DNA from: Draconibacterium halophilum
GTDB taxonomy: Bacteria; Bacteroidota; Bacteroidia; Bacteroidales; Prolixibacteraceae
Direction of reading: 5' to 3'
Assembly: GCF_010448835.1 (NCBI RefSeq)
Contig: NZ_CP048409.1
Span: 1,434,001 to 1,498,000 of the forward strand
DNA length: 64,000 bases
Shown here piece after piece: positions 60,557-64,000 of the stretch. The translations under genes and the position numbers were made by a program. The first letter of the stretch is position 1; each line of letters begins with the position of its first letter. The notes beneath the pieces were generated by a model. The model had not been told where the DNA came from, did not search any database, and saw only the letters and a program-made list of their open reading frames with translations.

Positions 60557-60664
60557 ATTCGAATAATGATTAACGAATATTGATTTCAGAAGAAGGCTGC
60601 AGCGAGTTTTATTGTCGATATAATTCATCAATCTAAAATCGTTAATCGTAATTCATCATTCTTA
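60557..60664. repeat. Heptamer-period repeat element at the 3' end of dnaB
   Basis: Second copy of the family at 37926-38014: GATTCGAATAATGATTAACG on the left and ATCTAAA, ATCGTTA, ATCGTAA, TTCATCA, TTCTTAA on the right, ending 6 bp before the dnaB stop codon. The middle of the two copies differs. Confidence 0.7.
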
Positions 60665-60670
60665 ACTCCT

Positions 60671-62203
60671 TTAAAACGGCGCATCGCTGGTTGATGAATT
60701 CTGCTTGTCGAAGCCACTGTTTGTTGTCATTCCGGCACCAGCCTTGTCTTCATCGGCATTCATCGATGAGCCAAAAGTTTGTACATTCTGTGAGAAGTCT
60801 CCCGGATTGAACTGCGGATCGAGATCGGAGAAACGTGCCATTTCTTTCTGGAAACGCAACGGAACATCGGCAGTGGCACCGTTACGGTGTTTGGCGATGA
60901 TAATTTCAGCAACACCCAGTAACGAGTTCCCCGATTCGTCTTCGGTAATACCAAAATATTCCGGACGGTGGATAAAACAAACGATATCGGCATCCTGCTC
61001 AATCGCTCCCGATTCACGAAGGTCGGATAGCTGCGGGCGTTTGCCTTCGCGCGATTCAACGGCACGGCTCAACTGCGACAGGGCAATAATTGGCACGTCC
61101 AGCTCTTTGGCAATGGCTTTTAGCGAGCGCGAGATCATACTTACTTCCTGTTCGCGGCTTCCGCGGGTATCGGTTCCGGCTGTCATCAGCTGCAGGTAAT
61201 CGACAATAATAATATCTACGTCGTGCTGCATTTTCAAACGGCGGCATTTTGCCCTGAACTCAAAAATCGACAGGGCAGGAGTATCATCGATAAAAATAGG
61301 TGCTTCGTCAAGCGTTTTTATACGCTGGTTTAGCTGTGCCCATTCGTAATCTTCCAGTTTTCCGGTTTTAATTTTTTCACCACCCAATTCCGATTCTGCG
61401 GAAATTAAACGGTTAACCAGCTGTATCGACGACATCTCGAGCGAAAAAATAGCCACTCCCTTTCGGTGTTCAACAGCCATATTTCGGGCCATGGATAAAA
61501 CAAATGCCGTTTTTCCCATTGCCGGACGTGCTGCCAGAATAACCAGTGCAGAACGTTCCCATCCCGAGGTAATCCGGTCTATGGCAGTAAATCCTGAGGG
61601 AACTCCACTTAAACCGTCAGGCCGGCTACGTGCTGCTTCAATTTGCAGAATGGCCTGGTTCAGCACAGGTTTAATCGGTACGGTTTCCTTTTTTATATTT
61701 CCTTCCGACACCTTGAATAATGCAGACTCTGAAAAGTCGATCAGGTCGTCAAGGTCAAGGCTGTCGTCGTATGCTTTTGTCTGTATTTCGGAAGAAACGC
61801 GGATTAACTCGCGCTGCATATATTTTTGAGCAATAATACGCGCATGAAATTCGATATGGGCAGCAGAAGCAACACGGCGGGTAAGCTGCGTGATATATCC
61901 CGGTCCGCCAACTTCGTCGAGCTGGTCGCGGTTTTTTAATTCCTGTGTTACCATCAGCAAGTCTACAGGCTTTTCCTTACCGGATAGGGTTTTTATCGCG
62001 TCAAATATTTTACGGTGCTCCTCTTTGTAAAAACTGCCGCTATCAATGGTGTCAGCAACCGTAACATACGCATCACGCTCCAGCATAAGCGCTCCAAGCA
62101 CTGCTTCTTCTACATCAACTGCCTGAGGAGGTAATTGACCATATTGGGCGTTAATCTGCTCTATCGTATTTTGTTGTTGATTGGTTTTTTTTCGTTGTGC
62201 CAT
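60671..62203 (-). CDS. dnaB: Replicative DNA helicase
   Basis: 510 residues. The N-terminal DnaB domain (PQAVDVEEAVLGALMLERDAYVTVADTI) precedes the RecA-like helicase domain: GWERSALVILAARPAMGKTAFVLSMARN with Walker A at about 225-232, VDIIIVDYLQLM (Walker B) and KAIAKELDVPIIALSQLSRAVE. C-terminal tail with Ser/Asp-rich sequence. The hexamer unwinds DNA at replication forks. No intein is present, since the conserved blocks are continuous. Confidence 0.96.
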   Translation of the reverse strand: MAQRKKTNQQQNTIEQINAQYGQLPPQAVDVEEAVLGALMLERDAYVTVADTIDSGSFYKEEHRKIFDAIKTLSGKEKPVDLLMVTQELKNRDQLDEVGGPGYITQLTRRVASAAHIEFHARIIAQKYMQRELIRVSSEIQTKAYDDSLDLDDLIDFSESALFKVSEGNIKKETVPIKPVLNQAILQIEAARSRPDGLSGVPSGFTAIDRITSGWERSALVILAARPAMGKTAFVLSMARNMAVEHRKGVAIFSLEMSSIQLVNRLISAESELGGEKIKTGKLEDYEWAQLNQRIKTLDEAPIFIDDTPALSIFEFRAKCRRLKMQHDVDIIIVDYLQLMTAGTDTRGSREQEVSMISRSLKAIAKELDVPIIALSQLSRAVESREGKRPQLSDLRESGAIEQDADIVCFIHRPEYFGITEDESGNSLLGVAEIIIAKHRNGATADVPLRFQKEMARFSDLDPQFNPGDFSQNVQTFGSSMNADEDKAGAGMTTNSGFDKQNSSTSDAPF

Positions 62204-62256
62204 GTTGTTTTTGTGTGCAAATATTTTTTCTGGTCCCCTTCTGTTTAAACGGACAT

Positions 62257-62264
62257 CAAAAATA
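62257..62264 (-). promoter_or_regulatory. Candidate -7 promoter box of dnaB
   Basis: TATTTTTG on the minus strand, 53 nt before the dnaB ATG. Confidence 0.35.
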
Positions 62265-62337
62265 GAAATTTACCTTGCCGGTAGCAAGCTATTGTGCGCT
62301 CTCTTATCAACCAGCGCTATTCACAATTGTTGATAGG

Positions 62338-63330
62338 TTACTTGCCCAGTCTTTCCTCTATTAGTTGGGTGATGATGCTTTTTAGCGTGCTTCCCATTGC
62401 CTCAATCTGCTGTGGTATAAAGCTGGTAGCAGTCATTCCGGGCGTGGTATTCACTTCCAGAAAATAGAATTCGTTGCCTTGCAAAATGAAGTCGATACGC
62501 ACAATTCCCGAGCATTCGCACAGGTCGTAAATCTTTGATGTCAGTTCCTGGCACGTTTTAAATAAAGGTTCGGGTAAACGGGCAGGCGTAATTTCTTGTG
62601 TTGCACCCGGTGTGTATTTCGCTTCGAAATCGAAAAATTCGTTTTGTGGAATCACTTCGGTAACAGGAAATACCACTTTCTCGTCATTTAAACGCACGGC
62701 TCCGCAGGTGAATTCATTTCCTTCGATAAATTGCTCAACCAGTGCTTCATTACTTTCTTGCCAGGCTTTTTCAATGGCAGCTTTTACCTCGCTGGTTTCT
62801 TTTACTTTGGTAATTCCAAAACTTGAACCACCGGCATTTGGTTTTACAAAAATTGGCAACCCAAGTTCCTTAACAATAGCTTCGGCGTCAATGCTTTCTC
62901 CTTTTTTGAATTTCTGTGAACCCGCCATTTTTATGCCGTGCGAGCGCAGGTAATTGTTGCAAAACCATTTGTTAAAAGTAAGCGACGAAGAGTGAACATT
63001 GCAGGTGGAGTAAGGGATATCGAGTAGTTCGAAGTAGGCTTGTAAAATCCCGTCTTCGCCCGGTGTTCCGTGAATGGTGATGTAAGCAAAATCAAATTTG
63101 ATCTTTTCGTCGTTTACGGTAAAACTAAAATCCGATTTATCAATGTCGGCAATTTTTTCTTCGTTCTGAAAAACTTCCCAGTTTTGCCCGCGCATTTGTA
63201 CCAGCCAGGGAGTAAATTTTTCCGTATCGACAGCTTTTAATACGTTGGCTCCGCTTTTTACGGAAACGATAAATTCCGATGAATCGCCTCCTGCAATTAC
63301 GGCTATGTTGGGTTTGTTGTTGTTACTCAT
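62338..63330 (-). CDS. ddl: D-alanine--D-alanine ligase
   Basis: 330 residues with the ATP-grasp fold: IAVIAGGDSSEFIVSVKSGANVL (N-terminal), ITIHGTPGEDGILQAYFELLDIPYS, KPNAGGSSFGITKV (ATP loop), EQFIEGNEFTCG, and IVRIDFILQGNEFYFLEVNTTPGMT (metal ligands). It makes the D-Ala-D-Ala dipeptide used by the MurF-Alr fusion encoded near 45 kb. Its start overlaps the end of the upstream pseudouridine synthase gene by 8 nt. Confidence 0.95.
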   Translation of the reverse strand: MSNNNKPNIAVIAGGDSSEFIVSVKSGANVLKAVDTEKFTPWLVQMRGQNWEVFQNEEKIADIDKSDFSFTVNDEKIKFDFAYITIHGTPGEDGILQAYFELLDIPYSTCNVHSSSLTFNKWFCNNYLRSHGIKMAGSQKFKKGESIDAEAIVKELGLPIFVKPNAGGSSFGITKVKETSEVKAAIEKAWQESNEALVEQFIEGNEFTCGAVRLNDEKVVFPVTEVIPQNEFFDFEAKYTPGATQEITPARLPEPLFKTCQELTSKIYDLCECSGIVRIDFILQGNEFYFLEVNTTPGMTATSFIPQQIEAMGSTLKSIITQLIEERLGK

Positions 63331-64000
63331 TTCTGTTTGCTATATAATTTTCCCATTTATCAATTCCGGTAGCCATGTCCTCAGGCAGTTCCGAATTGAA
63401 TAACATTTTTTCTCCGCTTGTTGGATGAATAAATCCTAGTGTTTTGGCGTGCAACGCCTGGCGGGGGAGTACTTTAAAACAGTTTTGTACAAACTGTCTG
63501 TATTTGCTGAAAGTGGTACCGCGTAAAATCTGGTCGCCACCATAGTTGCTGTCGTTAAAAATTGGGTGGTTTAAGTGTTTCATGTGTACCCTTATCTGGT
63601 GTGTGCGCCCCGTTTCCAGGCGGCATTCAACCAGCGAAACATAACCAATACGGCGCAATACTTTGTAATGTGTAACGGCATGTTTCCCGTAATCGTTTTC
63701 AGGGAATACGGTGAAAACCTGCCTGTTTTTCAGGCTGCGCCCAATGTTACCGGTTATTGTCCCTTCATCTTCTTTTACGCTTCCCCAAACCAGTGCATGG
63801 TAGCGGCGCTCGGTTGTTTTTTCGAAAAACTGCAACGCCAGTTTATTTTTTGCCATTTCGGTTTTGGCAACTACCAGAAGTCCCGATGTGTCTTTGTCAA
63901 TTCGGTGAACAAGGCCGGGGCGTGGATCTTCGCTGTTAAACAAAGGAAGGTCTTTGAAATACCAGGCAAGTGCATTTACCAAAGTACCGGTGTAATTGCC
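63323..64000 (-). CDS. rluD: RluA-family 23S rRNA pseudouridine synthase (5' end outside window)
   Basis: The frame is open to the right window edge (GNYTGT precedes the listed internal start), so the N-terminal part including any S4 domain is missing. PGLVHRIDKDTSGLLVVAKT is the RluA-family catalytic block with the active-site Asp. RRYHALVWG, VECRLETGRTHQIRVHMKHLNHPIFND and LHAKTLGFIHPTSGEKMLFNSELPEDM follow. RluD is the most likely member (it acts on helix 69), but RluA/RluC-type cannot be excluded from this part. Overlaps ddl by 8 nt. Confidence 0.88.
   Translation of the reverse strand, partial: GNYTGTLVNALAWYFKDLPLFNSEDPRPGLVHRIDKDTSGLLVVAKTEMAKNKLALQFFEKTTERRYHALVWGSVKEDEGTITGNIGRSLKNRQVFTVFPENDYGKHAVTHYKVLRRIGYVSLVECRLETGRTHQIRVHMKHLNHPIFNDSNYGGDQILRGTTFSKYRQFVQNCFKVLPRQALHAKTLGFIHPTSGEKMLFNSELPEDMATGIDKWENYIANRNE

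Noticed and set aside
1..64000. tRNA, rRNA or transposase genes
   Set aside because: I looked for T-loop-like GGTTCGA motifs, rRNA cores and DDE/IS transposase motifs in the translated frames and found none I could support; a covariance-model scan would be decisive.

Overview
The window looks like the chromosome of a member of the Bacteroidota, most likely an environmental, Marinilabiliales/Prolixibacteraceae-like bacterium (the phylum is firm, the family is inference). Support: a type IX secretion (T9SS) cargo C-terminus, a PorE-like T9SS lipoprotein, the gliding lipoprotein GldB, a SusC/SusD pair, a MurF-alanine racemase fusion, a GSIII-type glutamine synthetase, many small lineage-typical families (DUF2851, DUF4294), and Bacteroidota-type -7 promoter boxes (TAnnTTTG) with little sign of Shine-Dalgarno sites. 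I saw no rRNA, tRNA, prophage, transposase or CRISPR array.

Layout. 0-4 kb: end of a T9SS cargo gene, a bidirectional terminator, and a TldD/TldE protease pair on the minus strand. The exported TldD appears to carry a 1-nt frameshift in its Tat signal region. 4-12.4 kb: a nitrogen block with three different glutamine synthetase-class enzymes (GSII, a type I-like gamma-glutamyl ligase, GSIII). The ligase heads a minus-strand operon with an APH-like kinase and a HAD phosphatase, which converges on a HisC/CobD-like aminotransferase. 12.5-24.6 kb: the PorE-like gene (frameshifted), a secreted CarboxypepD_reg protein, a histidine kinase, a DUF2851-K+ channel pair, an rRNA/tRNA methyltransferase, arginine deiminase, a DUF4294/RNA ligase-like/ABM-domain operon, a sugar phosphotransferase and an oxidoreductase. 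25-37.9 kb: pcm, an MBL hydrolase, gcvP, ispE, a small secreted protein with four WMTN repeats, a biotin carrier and carboxyltransferase pair, an LptF/G permease, tgt, a glycosyltransferase, an ECF sigma factor and rsmG. 38-49.9 kb: pfkA, a DUF1080 lipoprotein, gldB, nadE, a Crp/Fnr regulator, murF-alr, tdk, an acidic unknown protein, rsmI and a YjjG-type HAD. 49.9-55.6 kb: relics of an older SusC/SusD locus and then an intact susC-susD pair. 55.6-58.2 kb: an accessory-looking stretch with GC-rich palindromes, one unknown gene and a 40-bp tandem repeat array. 58.2-64 kb: rlmF, a secreted amidotransferase-fold protein, dnaB, ddl and the 3' part of an rluD-like gene.

The best candidates for something undescribed are the ligase-kinase-phosphatase operon in the glutamine synthetase block, the secreted WMTN-repeat protein, the 40-bp tandem array with two paired motifs per unit, and a set of heptamer-period repeats that abut start or stop codons at several loci in a fixed orientation. 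Two apparent single-G deletions in otherwise good genes warn that the assembly may contain homopolymer errors.
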